A DNA stretch of 64,000 nucleotides from Campylobacter vicugnae (GCF_002139875.1 NZ_CP018793.1:310001-374000), one strand, 5' to 3'. Positions 45,244 to 55,880 are shown, counted from the stretch's first letter. A program made the numbers and translations. Notes: generated by a model not told the origin, from the sequence alone.

Positions 45244-46345
45244 AAAGATCGCCAAATAAGGCTTTTAAATTCTTTAGACCTTCTTCATTATTTATCTGGT
45301 TTGTTTGAGCTGTGCTATTTAACTCTTCTAATTCGATCTCATATTTTGTTAGCATACTTGCTAGTCTGATATTTATACCACTTGCACCAATTGCTTTTGA
45401 TTTTTGTTCAGGTACTAGTGATACTATAGCCTTTTGTCCATCTATTTTTACAGAGCTTACTATAGCAGGAGCTAAAGCGCGTGCTACAAAAATAGCTGGT
45501 TCATTACTATACTCAATAGCGTCTATATTTTCACCATTTAACTCATTGCTTACAGCATTGATTCTTACGCCTTTTATACCTACTGTTGCACCAACTGCAT
45601 CGATATTTGGGGTAGTAGAATATAGGGCAATTTTGGCTTTTTTACCAGGAATTCTAGCGCTATTTTGAATAATTACGCCACCATCTTTAATCTCAGGAAC
45701 TTCAGCTTTTAAAAGTGCTTCAAGAAATTTAGGTGATGTGCGAGAAAGCTCAACTTTAATACCATCTTTTTTATCTAGCCTTACACTTTTGATAACGCAC
45801 TTTACAACATCGCCAATTTTAAATTTTTCATCTTTGATGCGGTTTTTCATACTCATTACAGCTCTAATCTCATCAATTTCAATAAATGTATTCTCTTCAG
45901 AATCAACACGAGTAACTGAACCAAATACAAGTGAGCCAACCTTTGCATTATACTTTTCAAAAATTTTCTCTTCTATTAGGCGTTGGATATGATACTCTAT
46001 CTCACGGCTAAGCGTTCCAGCAGCCGTGCGACCTAGATCTTCTATATTTATTTCATAGTTTAGACTATCTCCAATTTCAAGGCTTTTATCAAATTCGTGA
46101 GCTTTATCAAGGCTGATGAAATGCTCATCATCTAGGCGTTCATCATCTTCATCTACAACTAGGATTTTTTGATATAGGGTTATATTTTTTGTATCTGGAT
46201 TTATCATAGCTTCATATTCGCACTCAGAACCATAAAGCTTCTTAGCAGCTGATTCAAAAGCCTTTAAAATTCTAGCTTTTACATCATCAATGCTTAAATT
46301 TTTCTCATGAGCGATTGACTCAATTATATCTGATATCTTCTCCAT
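45242..46345 (-). CDS. nusA: Transcription termination/antitermination factor NusA
   Basis: A 367-residue NusA with the N-terminal RNA-polymerase-binding domain (1-125), S1 domain (about 130-195, GSLVFGSVTRVDSEENTFIEI) and two KH domains to about 345, including LSRTSPKFLEALLKAEVPEI, GVKGVRINAV-type VGIKGVRINAVSNELNGE and AIGASGINIRLA. The C-terminal acidic repeats of E. coli NusA are absent, as in other epsilonproteobacteria. It pauses RNA polymerase and modulates termination. Confidence 0.96.
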   Translation of the reverse strand: MEKISDIIESIAHEKNLSIDDVKARILKAFESAAKKLYGSECEYEAMINPDTKNITLYQKILVVDEDDERLDDEHFISLDKAHEFDKSLEIGDSLNYEINIEDLGRTAAGTLSREIEYHIQRLIEEKIFEKYNAKVGSLVFGSVTRVDSEENTFIEIDEIRAVMSMKNRIKDEKFKIGDVVKCVIKSVRLDKKDGIKVELSRTSPKFLEALLKAEVPEIKDGGVIIQNSARIPGKKAKIALYSTTPNIDAVGATVGIKGVRINAVSNELNGENIDAIEYSNEPAIFVARALAPAIVSSVKIDGQKAIVSLVPEQKSKAIGASGINIRLASMLTKYEIELEELNSTAQTNQINNEEGLKNLKALFGDL

Positions 46346-46492
46346 AAAATGCCTTTTGTGATTAGTTTGTCAAAATAATAAATTATTGAGATTTAAAATT
46401 TGCAAGGCTAGTATTTTATCCTATATAAGCTTTTATAAACTTTAAATATATTTCTACTTAGTGGTTTAAACGAAATTTTATAGCAAATTTGG

Positions 46493-46498
46493 TACAAT
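46493..46498 (+). promoter_or_regulatory. -10 promoter element of the HP0268-like/miaB run
   Basis: GGTACAATG lies 33 bases ahead of the HP0268-like start, with AAAGGGAT as ribosome site. It faces away from nusA. Confidence 0.5.
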
Positions 46499-46530
46499 GT
46501 TGAGTTAAAATCACTCAAAAAGGGATAAAA

Positions 46531-46773
46531 ATGGAGTTAAAATTAGCTAGAGCTGAATTAGATGCAAAACCAAAAACAATTAGCTTAGAAAAGATTGAGA
46601 GTGCCGCGTTAAAAGATGGCGGAAAGATATTCTATTTTGATCGTGATAACTCACATAAGCAGCTTATTGCCTTAGTTGAGCATTTTGAGAATAAAGGGTT
46701 AAGCGTATATCACCGCACGGTAAAATATGGCCTAGATGAGAATGATTATATGTATGAGGTGCATATACTTTGA
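46531..46773 (+). CDS. HP0268-like small protein
   Basis: An 80-residue protein resembling H. pylori HP0268, for which nicking endonuclease and purine-specific RNase activity has been reported. Matching segments are [25 protein letters not shown] and a C-terminal DYMYEVHIL. As in H. pylori it is next to miaB, whose TTG start lies in its stop codon (TTGA), so the two are coupled. The pairing hints at a shared role in RNA metabolism, but that is inference. Confidence 0.75.
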   Translation: MELKLARAELDAKPKTISLEKIESAALKDGGKIFYFDRDNSHKQLIALVEHFENKGLSVYHRTVKYGLDENDYMYEVHIL

Positions 46774-48080
46774 GTGGAGAAAATAGCAAGAAAAAGCTCT
46801 TTATAGAGACATTAGGATGTGCTATGAATGTTAGGGATACTGAACATATCATAGCTGAGCTTAATGATGAGTATGAGACTACTAATAAGATTGGTGATGC
46901 TGATTTAATTCTTATAAATACTTGTTCAGTACGCGAAAGGCCTGTTCATAAACTTTTTAGTGAAGTTGGTGGATTTGAAAAGGTTAAAAAGCCAGGTGCT
47001 AAAATAGGAGTATGTGGATGTACTGCTAGCCATCTTGGTTCTGATGTGTTTAAACGCGCTCCATATGTAGATTTTGTTCTTGGGGCTAGAAATGTATCAA
47101 AGATTAAAACCGCAGTTAAAACACCTAAATTTGTTAGTGTAGATATCAATCATGATGAGAGTGAGTATGCATTTGGCGAGTTTAGAACCAGTCCATATAA
47201 GAGCTTTGTAAATATTATGATAGGATGTGATAAAAAATGCACATATTGTATTGTTCCGCACACTAGAGGCGATGAGATTAGTATCCCTAAAGATATAATC
47301 TTAAATGAGATTACAAAAGCTGCTAAAAACGGAGCAAAAGAGATATTTTTGCTTGGTCAAAATGTAAATAATTATGGCAAAAGATTTAGTAGTTCTAATG
47401 CACAAAAGATAGATTTTAGCGATCTTTTGAATTTAATTAGTCAAATTGATGGTGTAGAGAGAATTCGCTTTACTAGTCCGCATCCTTTGCATATGGATGA
47501 TAAATTTTTACGCGAGTTTAGCTCAAATCCTAAAATTTGTAAATCTATGCATATGCCACTACAAAGTGGAAGCACAGCAATATTAAAAGCTATGAAGCGT
47601 GGATATACTAAGGAGTGGTTCTTAGACCGTGCTAATAAGCTTAGATCGCTCTGTCCTGATGTGAGTATATCTACTGATATCATAGTAGGCTTTCCTGGTG
47701 AGAGTGATGAAGATTTTGAAGATACGATGGATGTGCTTGAAAAGGTAAGATTTGAGCAGGTGTTTTCGTTTAAATACTCAGCTCGCCCACTAACTCCAGC
47801 AGCTACTATGCCAAATCAAATTGATGATGCTATAGCTGGGGCTAGGCTCACACGCTTACAGTCTAGACATAATGAAATTTTAGATGAGATTGTAGCTGCT
47901 AAGATGGGTCAGGTTTATGAAGTTTATTTTGAAGAGCTTAGGGCTGATGGAATGATAGCAGGCCGTACGGATAATAACTTTTTAGTTCAAGCTAAGGGTA
48001 GTGAGGAGTTTTTAGGCAAATTTGCTAAGGTTAAAATCACTCAGCCACGAAGAATGGTGCTAAATGGCCAGATTATTTAA
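46770..48080 (+). CDS. miaB: tRNA-2-methylthio-N6-dimethylallyladenosine synthase MiaB
   Basis: A 436-residue radical-SAM methylthiotransferase. The N-terminal UPF0004 domain has [20 protein letters not shown] and GVCGCTA cysteines; the radical SAM motif CDKKCTYC is near 152-159, followed by VPHTRG; a TRAM domain lies at 370-432. It methylthiolates A37 in tRNAs. The TTG start has GAGGTG upstream and overlaps the HP0268-like stop. It overlaps the DUF374 gene by 17 bases. Confidence 0.96.
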   Translation: MSGENSKKKLFIETLGCAMNVRDTEHIIAELNDEYETTNKIGDADLILINTCSVRERPVHKLFSEVGGFEKVKKPGAKIGVCGCTASHLGSDVFKRAPYVDFVLGARNVSKIKTAVKTPKFVSVDINHDESEYAFGEFRTSPYKSFVNIMIGCDKKCTYCIVPHTRGDEISIPKDIILNEITKAAKNGAKEIFLLGQNVNNYGKRFSSSNAQKIDFSDLLNLISQIDGVERIRFTSPHPLHMDDKFLREFSSNPKICKSMHMPLQSGSTAILKAMKRGYTKEWFLDRANKLRSLCPDVSISTDIIVGFPGESDEDFEDTMDVLEKVRFEQVFSFKYSARPLTPAATMPNQIDDAIAGARLTRLQSRHNEILDEIVAAKMGQVYEVYFEELRADGMIAGRTDNNFLVQAKGSEEFLGKFAKVKITQPRRMVLNGQII

Positions 48081-48690
48081 GGGTAAATTGGCTAATAAAA
48101 TTATAGAGAATTTACTAGTTTTTTTAATTAAACTAATATATTTAACCTGTAAAAAAGAATTTATAGGCAACCAGCCTAAAAGCAAGCCTGTTGTAGCTCT
48201 TTTTTGGCATGAAAAATTGGCTTTTATGCCTTTTATATTTGATAGTTGTTGGCAAGGTAGAAAAGCAAATGTAATGATATCAGATCATAAAGATGGACAG
48301 ATGATATCTGATATCATAAAACATTTTGGTATTGGTTCTATTAGAGGTAGCTCATCAAAAGGTGCTTTAAAGGTATTTTTATCAGCTATAAAATCTATTA
48401 ATTATGGAGTTGATGTAGTAATAACTCCAGATGGCCCAAGAGGCCCAAGGCATAGTATCAGCGATGGTTCAGTAACTATAGCTCAAAAAACTGGTGTAAA
48501 TGTAGTAGTTTTAAGTTATAAAGCAAGTAAATTTTGGCAGTTTAACAGCTGGGATAAGATGATTTTGCCAAAGCCATTTAGCAAGCTAACATATTATATT
48601 AGTAGTGAGTTTAGTCTTGAGGGCTTAAATATACAAGAAGCAAAAAATTTAATAGTTAAAAAATTTGATGAGGTGGATAGTATAATCTGA
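48064..48690 (+). CDS. DUF374 (lysophospholipid acyltransferase-superfamily) protein
   Basis: A 208-residue protein. One N-terminal hydrophobic segment ([17 protein letters not shown]) is followed by a DUF374 domain with [14 protein letters not shown] near 45-58 (His-x4 region), [28 protein letters not shown] and [18 protein letters not shown] near 120-137. The family sits with LPLAT acyltransferases and is thought to modify lipid A or phospholipids; the substrate is not known. It begins inside the end of miaB. Confidence 0.85.
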   Translation: MARLFKGKLANKIIENLLVFLIKLIYLTCKKEFIGNQPKSKPVVALFWHEKLAFMPFIFDSCWQGRKANVMISDHKDGQMISDIIKHFGIGSIRGSSSKGALKVFLSAIKSINYGVDVVITPDGPRGPRHSISDGSVTIAQKTGVNVVVLSYKASKFWQFNSWDKMILPKPFSKLTYYISSEFSLEGLNIQEAKNLIVKKFDEVDSII

Positions 48691-48735
48691 ATTTAAAGCT
48701 AAATTAGCTAAAATTTTCAAAATTTAAGGTTTAAT

Positions 48736-49761
48736 ATGTCTGGTTTGATCTCTTGGATTCGTGGATTTTTGACTACTTTGTATGTTAGTATTGTGATCAA
48801 AGATAATCAATGCTATCTATTTTCACGCGCTATTAAAGGTGATAAGATTATAAATAGCAATGAAGCTATATTTGATATTACTAATGGGGTAATTGATTCT
48901 AAGCTTACAGATTATCTTAAAAAAAGAGCAAAAAAGTACCACTCTGTGTATTTTGCCGCTATGCTAAATAGCTCTAAACAATGGGCTTTGCCAGCAGTTA
49001 ATGCTAGTGAATTTCAAAAATTTAATATAGAGTATAACCTAGTTGATAAGATTACAATAGATGACTGGAGTATAGTAGTACCAGATAGCGAATTAGCTAA
49101 TTTCGAAGAGTCGCTAGGTGGGCTAAAACCAGATTTAATATATTCTCCGTTTGCTATTTTACACTCCCTTATAAAAGAATCTCCAAAAGATGGTAAAATT
49201 CTCTATTTATTAAATATGGATGATAGTAATACTATTATGATATTTGATGGAAACAAGATGAAATTTGGCGCTTATTTTGATACAAGAAAAGAGAGCGACG
49301 GATTTGATTATTATGATAAGGTATTTAGCAAAGAAGAGAGTGCAGATTTAGATAATATCATTGAAGAAGAACAAGATAGACTAAGTCAGCTTGATAATCT
49401 AGGAGATATTGGTTCATTTGAGGATTTTGATGAACAGAATTTAGATAAAGATGATTTTGAAGATATTCATCAAGAAGATATTGATGGAGTTAATAAAAAT
49501 TTAGAAGATAGCGTAAGAGATATTGGTAAAGAGATTACGCTAATTAGCAATATCAAGCTAGCAATTAATGAGTATTATCAAAATGAAGTTTATGCTGGTG
49601 ATTTCATCGAAGAAGTAGTGATCTTTGATGGGCTTAACTTGGATAATGAATTTTTGATAATGGCTGAAAATGAGTTAATGATTGAGAGTAAAGTTTATAA
49701 AAAAGATATCGATAAACTGCTAAATAATATGATGATTAAAGAGATTTGCAATGAGTTATAG
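48736..49761 (+). CDS. PilM/GspL-like cytoplasmic protein (first of a PilMNO-like trio)
   Basis: A 341-residue protein without signal peptide. Beta-alpha patterning (TTLYVSIVIKDNQCYLFSR at the start, GKILYLLNMDDSNTIMIFDGNKMKFGAYF near 157-185, FIEEVVIFDGLNLDNEF near 296) suggests an actin/ASKHA-like fold as in PilM or GspL. It has a strongly acidic insert of about 60 residues (about 195-255) rich in Asp and Glu. The assignment rests mostly on the PilN-like and PilO-like genes that follow with short overlaps. Function unproven. Confidence 0.55.
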   Translation: MSGLISWIRGFLTTLYVSIVIKDNQCYLFSRAIKGDKIINSNEAIFDITNGVIDSKLTDYLKKRAKKYHSVYFAAMLNSSKQWALPAVNASEFQKFNIEYNLVDKITIDDWSIVVPDSELANFEESLGGLKPDLIYSPFAILHSLIKESPKDGKILYLLNMDDSNTIMIFDGNKMKFGAYFDTRKESDGFDYYDKVFSKEESADLDNIIEEEQDRLSQLDNLGDIGSFEDFDEQNLDKDDFEDIHQEDIDGVNKNLEDSVRDIGKEITLISNIKLAINEYYQNEVYAGDFIEEVVIFDGLNLDNEFLIMAENELMIESKVYKKDIDKLLNNMMIKEICNEL

Positions 49762-50284
49762 TTTTATTAAGCCAAAAATCAAGCCTTTATTTTCTATTTT
49801 TACTAAGATTTGGCTATGGGCGATGATTATACTTAGTATTTTATCTATTTTTTGGGCGATATTTTTAGGTGTAAAAATTTATATTGTAAATTCAAATTCT
49901 CAAGATTTACAAGCTCAATATGATGAAAAATTGAAAGCCATTGATAGTATAAAAGAGCAGACTAAAATAACTTTAATAAAAAGAGATATGACACTAGATA
50001 TATATAATAAAAATGCAATTTTAAATAAGAGTTTGATGAATTTATTTAATCTTGTGCCTGATGGAGTAACGCTAAATAGTGTATATTTGGATAATGAACT
50101 GCTTAAAATAAAAGGAGTAACGCCTACAAAAGATCATTTTAAATTATTATTTGAAGCGCCTTTAAAGTCTATATTTGCAGTATCTAATACAACATTTTAT
50201 CAACTACCAAATGGATGGTATAATTTTGTAAGCATTAATAAAATAGACGCTACACAGATGGAGAATTTGACTGATGAGAATTGA
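49751..50284 (+). CDS. PilN-like membrane protein
   Basis: A 177-residue bitopic protein: a short cytoplasmic N-terminus, one helix at about 20-43, a coiled-coil segment (LQAQYDEKLKAIDSIKEQ) and a ferredoxin-like periplasmic domain with NLVPDGVTLNSVYLDNE, which matches the lP.gv.l....... pattern of PilN/GspL-type proteins. It overlaps its neighbours on both sides by about 11 bases. It would form a heterodimer with the PilO-like protein in an assembly platform for a type II secretion/type IV pilus-like or DNA-uptake machine. Confidence 0.6.
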   Translation: MSYSFIKPKIKPLFSIFTKIWLWAMIILSILSIFWAIFLGVKIYIVNSNSQDLQAQYDEKLKAIDSIKEQTKITLIKRDMTLDIYNKNAILNKSLMNLFNLVPDGVTLNSVYLDNELLKIKGVTPTKDHFKLLFEAPLKSIFAVSNTTFYQLPNGWYNFVSINKIDATQMENLTDEN

Positions 50285-50801
50285 TAGAAGTCTAGAGAGT
50301 ATTGATCTTACTAAGTTAGCTATTTTTAGTCTAATTTTTGTGGCATTTGCACTTGTTATTAGTTTTGCTGTTATTATACCAATTATTGATAAGCATAAAG
50401 TAGCTATAGAGATAAATAGTAAAAAAGAGATAAATTTAGCTAAAATAAATCAACTCTATAATGAAAATTTATCTATATATGAGAATTTGAATTTACAAAA
50501 TACAAGAGCTTTAAATGCACTAAAAAATGGCTTTAATGAGATGAAATTTATTAGTGTTGCTGGAAAGTATTTTAATAATTTATATCTCTCAAGAGCTAAA
50601 GCTATCGATACTGATCCTAGATATATGATTAGCGAGGCTAGTCTAAGTGCTACAATGAAAAGTCCTCAAAATCTATATGATTTTATTGCTGATATGAATA
50701 CATATGATAACCTTATAAAGGTGGATTTTCCTATCCAAATGGAGTCAAAAGGTGATTATATAGAGACGAGCTTTACTGTAAAAATTTATCAAGAGCGTTA
50801 A
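50274..50801 (+). CDS. PilO-like membrane protein
   Basis: A 175-residue bitopic protein with one helix at about 15-37, a coiled-coil region (about 40-85) and a C-terminal domain with SLSATMKSPQNLYDFIADMNTY, the l.l.g.y..l..Fl..l pattern of PilO/GspM-type proteins. It overlaps the PilN-like gene by 11 bases and converges on tilS, with a 29-base overlap of the coding regions. Confidence 0.58.
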   Translation: MRIDRSLESIDLTKLAIFSLIFVAFALVISFAVIIPIIDKHKVAIEINSKKEINLAKINQLYNENLSIYENLNLQNTRALNALKNGFNEMKFISVAGKYFNNLYLSRAKAIDTDPRYMISEASLSATMKSPQNLYDFIADMNTYDNLIKVDFPIQMESKGDYIETSFTVKIYQER

Positions 50802-51771
50802 GCTGATTGAGATTCATCGCAAGATATGGGCGAAGCAAAATAGGAACCTTTAATATTCTAAATTTCTCTTTTATTTTCTTATCCATTATAGTTTTAATAT
50901 ATGGAGCGATGAAGTAGTAGTTTTGATTTGAAGTTATAGCAACCTTGTGTGAGACCACACAATCACTTTGAGTGCAAAGCTGTCTTGTTTTTTGGCTCAT
51001 TAATACACCTAATCTTTTGCAAGCTTGATCGATTAAATTTATTGAATTTGGTGATTTTGCTACTACAAAAATATTGCCATTATCATACTCAAATTCCCCT
51101 AGTAATAGCCTTGCATCATTTCGCAAAAGTTCAAAGCTTTTTTTAATACCACTAGAAAACTGCCTCATAAACTCATCACTAAATTCAGCTCTAATTTTAT
51201 TGCGAGCAAATTTAAGATTTTGATTTGATGAGTCAATGAAGTATTTGATATTTTCAGAGTGTAAAAACTCTAAAATCTCATTACGACTCACTCCTAAAAG
51301 CGGACGCACTATATCTATATCTTTACTTATATTTTGAAATTCAACTTTTTTTTTACTATGAGGCATCATTCCAGCTAATCCCACAGTACCGCTACCTTTG
51401 CTTAATTGCATTAATAACCACTCTAAGGCATCATTTAACTGATGAGCCAATATCAAAGTATCATAGTCAAACTCACACATAGTGCGAGCAAAAAAATCAT
51501 ATCTAATATCTCTTGCAGTTTTTTCAAAATTTGAGTTTGTAAGATTTAAATTTGCTCTATAAATAAATAGCTTTTTATCGAATTTATCACATAATTTTTT
51601 TGCGCTTAGTTCTTCATCTAGGCTGCTAGGGCGAGTTTGGTAATTAACCATTGCGCAATCAAATTCCACTCCAGCACTCTTTAAAAGATAAAAAAGTGCC
51701 GTACTATCAACGCCATAAGAGAATGCTAGTAGAGACTTTTTATCTTTTAAATATTGAAGTTCTAATCGCAA
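50773..51771 (-). CDS. tilS: tRNA(Ile)-lysidine synthetase
   Basis: A 332-residue enzyme of the N-type PP-loop ATPase family: [14 protein letters not shown] near 17-30 (the usual SGGxDS with Tyr replacing the second Gly), then [18 protein letters not shown] near 105-120 and [11 protein letters not shown]. It converts C34 to lysidine in the minor isoleucine tRNA, an essential reaction. The start is a TTG that overlaps the rimO stop by ten bases. Confidence 0.92.
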   Translation of the reverse strand: MRLELQYLKDKKSLLAFSYGVDSTALFYLLKSAGVEFDCAMVNYQTRPSSLDEELSAKKLCDKFDKKLFIYRANLNLTNSNFEKTARDIRYDFFARTMCEFDYDTLILAHQLNDALEWLLMQLSKGSGTVGLAGMMPHSKKKVEFQNISKDIDIVRPLLGVSRNEILEFLHSENIKYFIDSSNQNLKFARNKIRAEFSDEFMRQFSSGIKKSFELLRNDARLLLGEFEYDNGNIFVVAKSPNSINLIDQACKRLGVLMSQKTRQLCTQSDCVVSHKVAITSNQNYYFIAPYIKTIMDKKIKEKFRILKVPILLRPYLAMNLNQLNALDKFLQ

Positions 51772-53069
51772 ATAATCTGCCCAATTAATTTATCTTTGAC
51801 ATACTCTGTGATTTGGCAATCATAAATTTGCCCAACTTTAGGAGCTTGAATTTGGCTATCATTGATTAAGATCTCGCCATCAATATCTCTATCCCAAATT
51901 AACGCCTTAGCACCATAAAACATATCGCCCTCGCTACTTGTGCCATTAATTTGTACTTTGATAGTATTTCCAACTAAGCTTTTAAAGCTCTCATCAATGC
52001 TATATTTTATAATCTTTTCAATCTTATTTAATCTTTGAGTGATGATTTTTGGCTCTACTTGTTCCATTTCATAGGCTAGGGTATCTTCTTCTTTAGAGTA
52101 GGCAAATGCACTGATTCTATCAAATTTAAATTTGTTTAAAAACTCACAAAGCTCATCAAAATAGCTATCTTTTTCTCCTGGATGGCCTATTATTATTCCA
52201 GTACGCAAAAAGCTATTAGGTGCTTCTCTCATCATTGTCAAAAGCTCAATTATCTTATCTTTATTAGCGCCACGACGCATTATCTTTAGCATCTCATCAT
52301 TTATATGCTGTATAGGCATATCAAAGTAATTTACAAATACTTTAGAGTCAATAATTTTTTGAATTAGTTTTGCGTTAGTAGTTGTAGGATATAGATATAA
52401 AATTCTAGCTGCATTTACCCCTTCTATCTTTTCAACCTCATCTATAAGAGCAATAAGCCCTTCATTTTCTCCATGATCACGCAAAAATGAGCTGATATCT
52501 TGTGCGATAAAGCTAAAATCGCTATATCCTCTACTAACTAGCTCTTTTATCTCATCAACAATACTTGAAATTTCTCTACTTTTTAGCTTTCCTTTAAAGC
52601 TAGGAATTGCACAAAAGCTACATTTTTGATTACAACCTTCAGAGATTTTGATATATGCGTGATAGCTTGAACCAGTAATTACTCTTTTAGTATTGGCTGC
52701 TTGCAAGTATGTTTCTGGGCTAAATAGATTTTGTTTTTTAAGGATTATCTCATCTATTTTAGCATAATCTCCAACGCCAGTAAATATATCTACCTCTGGC
52801 AACTCACGCATAAGCTCATCTTTGTATCTTTGCATTAAGCAGCCAGTAACTACTAAAACTGAATTTGGTTTTTTATAGCTTGCTAGCTCTAAAATTGTAC
52901 TTATGCTTTCGCTTTTAGCATCTTCTATAAAGCCACAGGTATTTACTATCATTACATCAGCTAAGCTAGGATCATCTACTAAATCATACGCACTTAGCCT
53001 TCCAAGCATAATCTCGCTATCAACTAGATTTTTATTACATCCAAGTGAAACTAAATATAAATTTGCCAT
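51762..53069 (-). CDS. rimO: Ribosomal protein uS12 methylthiotransferase RimO
   Basis: A 435-residue radical-SAM methylthiotransferase. The UPF0004 part begins [16 protein letters not shown] and includes [14 protein letters not shown]; the radical SAM motif is CNQKCSFC followed by AIPSFKGK, distinguishing it from MiaB; a TRAM domain is C-terminal. It methylthiolates an Asp in ribosomal protein S12. The ATG at 53069 is chosen over one 21 bases upstream because the family starts there. It overlaps tilS and is one base from panC. Confidence 0.94.
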   Translation of the reverse strand: MANLYLVSLGCNKNLVDSEIMLGRLSAYDLVDDPSLADVMIVNTCGFIEDAKSESISTILELASYKKPNSVLVVTGCLMQRYKDELMRELPEVDIFTGVGDYAKIDEIILKKQNLFSPETYLQAANTKRVITGSSYHAYIKISEGCNQKCSFCAIPSFKGKLKSREISSIVDEIKELVSRGYSDFSFIAQDISSFLRDHGENEGLIALIDEVEKIEGVNAARILYLYPTTTNAKLIQKIIDSKVFVNYFDMPIQHINDEMLKIMRRGANKDKIIELLTMMREAPNSFLRTGIIIGHPGEKDSYFDELCEFLNKFKFDRISAFAYSKEEDTLAYEMEQVEPKIITQRLNKIEKIIKYSIDESFKSLVGNTIKVQINGTSSEGDMFYGAKALIWDRDIDGEILINDSQIQAPKVGQIYDCQITEYVKDKLIGQIICD

Positions 53070-53070
53070 A

Positions 53071-53892
53071 TTACACCCACAAATTATCAATTAAGCGCGT
53101 ATTGCCTACATATACGGCAATTAAAATAATGGTATTACCAAGCTCAATGCTATCAATTGGTTTTAAACTCTTATCTACAATTGCTATATAATCAACTTTT
53201 AAAGGCTCTAGACAGCTATTCATTGCATCTTTTATCTCAAGAGAGTTTAATTTATTGGCTTTAATTAAATTGCTAGCTTTCATTAAAGATCTTGAGAGTT
53301 TTAATGCCTGAGCTAATTCATCATCATTTAAATATGAGTTGCGACTCGAAAGTGCTAAGCCATCGCTAGAGCGAACTATATCAACAGGAACTATATTAAT
53401 TGGCATAAATAGCGATTTTACCATATGCTGTACTATTAAAAGCTGTTGAGCGTCCTTTTTGCCAAAGTATGCGTTTGTAGGATTTATGATATTAAAAAAT
53501 TTAGTCAATACTGTACAAACACCATCAAAATGTCCAGGCCTTGTAGCGCCTTCGAGTGTGCTAGATAGCTCTTTTGGTGCTAAGATTTTTGGCTCTATTT
53601 GGCTATAAATTTCATTAGCATCAGGCATAAATATCGCATCTACTCCACATAATTCACATATTTTAATATCAGCCTCAGGTGTTCTAGGATATCTATCTAA
53701 ATCCTCACCGGCTAAAAATTGTGTTGGATTGACAAAAATGCTTACTATAGTATGATCATTTTGTGATACAGAGCTTTTTAATAGCTGAGCATGGCCGGCG
53801 TGCAAAGCACCCATTGTTGGCACAAAGCCTACATTTCCACTGCAAGTAGCACGGAATTGACGCACTTCTTGTACTGTTTTTAATATCTGCAT
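53071..53892 (-). CDS. panC: Pantothenate synthetase
   Basis: A 273-residue enzyme with [17 protein letters not shown] (HIGH-type ATP motif, residues 24-40), [40 protein letters not shown] and [13 protein letters not shown] (KMSKS-like). It joins pantoate and beta-alanine for coenzyme A. Divergent prfB lies 125 bases away. It is followed immediately by rimO and tilS on the same strand. Confidence 0.96.
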   Translation of the reverse strand: MQILKTVQEVRQFRATCSGNVGFVPTMGALHAGHAQLLKSSVSQNDHTIVSIFVNPTQFLAGEDLDRYPRTPEADIKICELCGVDAIFMPDANEIYSQIEPKILAPKELSSTLEGATRPGHFDGVCTVLTKFFNIINPTNAYFGKKDAQQLLIVQHMVKSLFMPINIVPVDIVRSSDGLALSSRNSYLNDDELAQALKLSRSLMKASNLIKANKLNSLEIKDAMNSCLEPLKVDYIAIVDKSLKPIDSIELGNTIILIAVYVGNTRLIDNLWV

Positions 53893-54017
53893 AAGACTCT
53901 CTTTTGAAATTTTTAATCTATAATTTTAGCATAAATTTCTAAAAATTTTTCCTTTAAATAATTAAATTTTAACCATATTTTAGATAAAATTTCGCCAAAA
54001 ATTTAAAAGGTAAAACT

Positions 54018-55118
54018 TTGGATAACTATGAGTATAACGAACTTTTAAAGGGTTTAAAGATCAAGGTAGATAATATTGCTAAGGTTGTAAATCCCTCTTT
54101 AATACAATCAAGACTTAAAGAGATTGAAGCTTTAGAACAAGATCCTAGCTTTTGGAGTGATGTACAAATGGCTGGGCAAATAGGCAAAGAAAAGACCAAA
54201 TTAAACTCTATGCTAGCTAAATTTCAAAATGCTAAAAACTCATTAAATGATGCTATAGAATTATTTGATTTAGCAAATTCAGAAAATGATTTAGATACTA
54301 TAAATTCACTATTTGAGGACTCTGTTAAGTTAGAAGAGACTATTACAAATTTAGAAGTTGCCATGATGCTAAGCAGCGAAGATGATAGCAAAAATGCTAT
54401 TGTAAGTATTCATCCAGGAGCTGGCGGAACTGAGAGTAATGACTGGGCTAGTATGCTATATAGGATGTATTTAAGATTTTGCGAAAGAGAAGGCTTTAAG
54501 GTTGAGACTTTAGACTTTCAAGAGGGCGATGAGGCTGGATTAAAAGATGTTAGCTTTATTGTAAAAGGTGAAAATGCTTATGGCTATTTAAAGGCTGAAA
54601 ATGGAATTCATCGCCTAGTAAGAACCAGCCCATTTGATAGTGCTGGTAGGCGTCATACGAGCTTTTCAAGTGTAATGGTAAGTCCTGAGATTGATGATGA
54701 TATCGAGATTGATATCGATGAAAAAGATATAAGATATGATTATTATAGAGCCAGTGGAGCAGGTGGCCAACATGTTAATAAAACTGAATCAGCCGTACGC
54801 ATAACCCACCATCCAACTGGAATTGTAGTTCAATGTCAAAATGATAGAAGTCAGCATAAAAACAAAGCTACAGCTCTAAAAATGCTAAAATCAAGGCTAT
54901 ATGAGCTAGAGTTAGAAAAGCAAAGAGCAGCTAGCCAATCAGTAGAAAAAAGCGAAATGAGCTGGGGTCATCAAATTCGCTCATATGTTTTATTTCCATA
55001 CAAACAGGTAAAAGACAATAGAAGCAATATCGCCTACTCGCAAGCTGATGCAGTTTTAGATGGCGATATCAAAAAGATAATAGAAGCTGTATTAATTAGT
55101 CAAAAATCAAGTAATTAA
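54018..55118 (+). CDS. prfB: Peptide chain release factor 2
   Basis: A 366-residue RF2 with the tripeptide anticodon SPF ([15 protein letters not shown]) near 210 and the catalytic GGQ loop ([15 protein letters not shown]) near 250. The start is TTG at 54018 with AAAGG upstream. The frame is continuous: the programmed frameshift with an internal UGA found in many bacterial prfB genes is absent. Confidence 0.96.
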   Translation: MDNYEYNELLKGLKIKVDNIAKVVNPSLIQSRLKEIEALEQDPSFWSDVQMAGQIGKEKTKLNSMLAKFQNAKNSLNDAIELFDLANSENDLDTINSLFEDSVKLEETITNLEVAMMLSSEDDSKNAIVSIHPGAGGTESNDWASMLYRMYLRFCEREGFKVETLDFQEGDEAGLKDVSFIVKGENAYGYLKAENGIHRLVRTSPFDSAGRRHTSFSSVMVSPEIDDDIEIDIDEKDIRYDYYRASGAGGQHVNKTESAVRITHHPTGIVVQCQNDRSQHKNKATALKMLKSRLYELELEKQRAASQSVEKSEMSWGHQIRSYVLFPYKQVKDNRSNIAYSQADAVLDGDIKKIIEAVLISQKSSN

Positions 55119-55127
55119 AGGGAGATA

Positions 55128-55454
55128 ATGAGTTTAGAACTAGTGCTAACTGGACTTGGATATAATGTAAATGATGCGCTTTTAGAGCAGGTAAAAAGAG
55201 TTTTATCAGCATCTGATTTTGATGAAAAAGAGATTGAGCATATTATAAATTTACATGAAAAAATAAAACATAGCGATGGGTTTGTCGCTCTATCTAATAG
55301 TGAAGATAAATTTAAAATCAAATGTGAAAGCACTATTCCAGAAATTATTGATGAATTTAATGAGATTGTGCAATCATGGGCTAATAAGTATAAAATCGTA
55401 ATAGAAAAATTAGCTGGTAAACAGACCTATTATATATTAAGGAGAGAGGATTGA
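55128..55454 (+). CDS. Conserved small protein of unknown function
   Basis: A 108-residue soluble acidic-basic protein rich in Glu, Lys and Ile, with no signal peptide or membrane helix. Predicted helix-rich N-terminus (ASDFDEKEIEHIINLHEKIK) and a C-terminal segment QSWANKYKIVIEKLAGKQTYY. It is nine bases after prfB and overlaps the next lipoprotein gene by four. I do not recognise a family. Confidence 0.65.
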   Translation: MSLELVLTGLGYNVNDALLEQVKRVLSASDFDEKEIEHIINLHEKIKHSDGFVALSNSEDKFKIKCESTIPEIIDEFNEIVQSWANKYKIVIEKLAGKQTYYILRRED

Positions 55455-55876
55455 GACAGGTTATAGTAGCAGTTTTAGCTGGGTTTATTCTGGCTGGTTG
55501 TGTGCAAAAATTCCCTGGGCCAATTACTGTTAAACCTGAGCCAATCAACACTAGCGAACAAGAGGTTAAAGCTAAGATTGATAATTTTTATAGTGAATGC
55601 TCAAAGCTAAAAGATGCCTTTAAATGCAAAAGATTAGCTGATGATATTTATAAAAGTGGAGATTTTAGAAGCGCAGCAATCGCTTATGATATGATATGTA
55701 GTGGTTTTCAATATATTCCAGCTTGTAAGCAGCTTGCTGATATGTTTGCTCATGGCGATGGTATGCCAAAAGATATTGACACTGCTGTAACAATCTATCA
55801 AATTGCTTGTAATAATGGTGATAATAACTCTTGTGATTTAGCTAGAAATTTAAGAGTACAAAACTCTAAAAAATAA
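55451..55876 (+). CDS. Cys-rich Sel1-like repeat lipoprotein
   Basis: A 141-residue lipoprotein with lipobox ILAGC (Cys near 17). The mature part has spaced Cys residues in Sel1/TPR-like helix pairs, e.g. KDAFKCKRLADDIYKSGD, AYDMICSGFQYIPACKQLADMFAHGDG and TVTIYQIACNNGDNNSC-type segments near 110-125, as in Helicobacter Cys-rich proteins. It may be a periplasmic or surface-associated partner-binding protein. The start is TTG overlapping the previous stop. A bidirectional terminator follows. Confidence 0.8.
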   Translation: MRQVIVAVLAGFILAGCVQKFPGPITVKPEPINTSEQEVKAKIDNFYSECSKLKDAFKCKRLADDIYKSGDFRSAAIAYDMICSGFQYIPACKQLADMFAHGDGMPKDIDTAVTIYQIACNNGDNNSCDLARNLRVQNSKK

Positions 55877-55880
55877 TTAT

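Noticed and set aside
51340-51356. Run of T residues in tilS as a phase-variable tract
   Set aside because: It is an A/T run in AT-rich DNA. Such runs are common here and unlike the G/C tracts used for switching in Campylobacter.
54018-54140. Programmed frameshift in prfB
   Set aside because: The frame is continuous from the TTG start, and no internal CTTTGA-type slippery site with an in-frame stop was seen.
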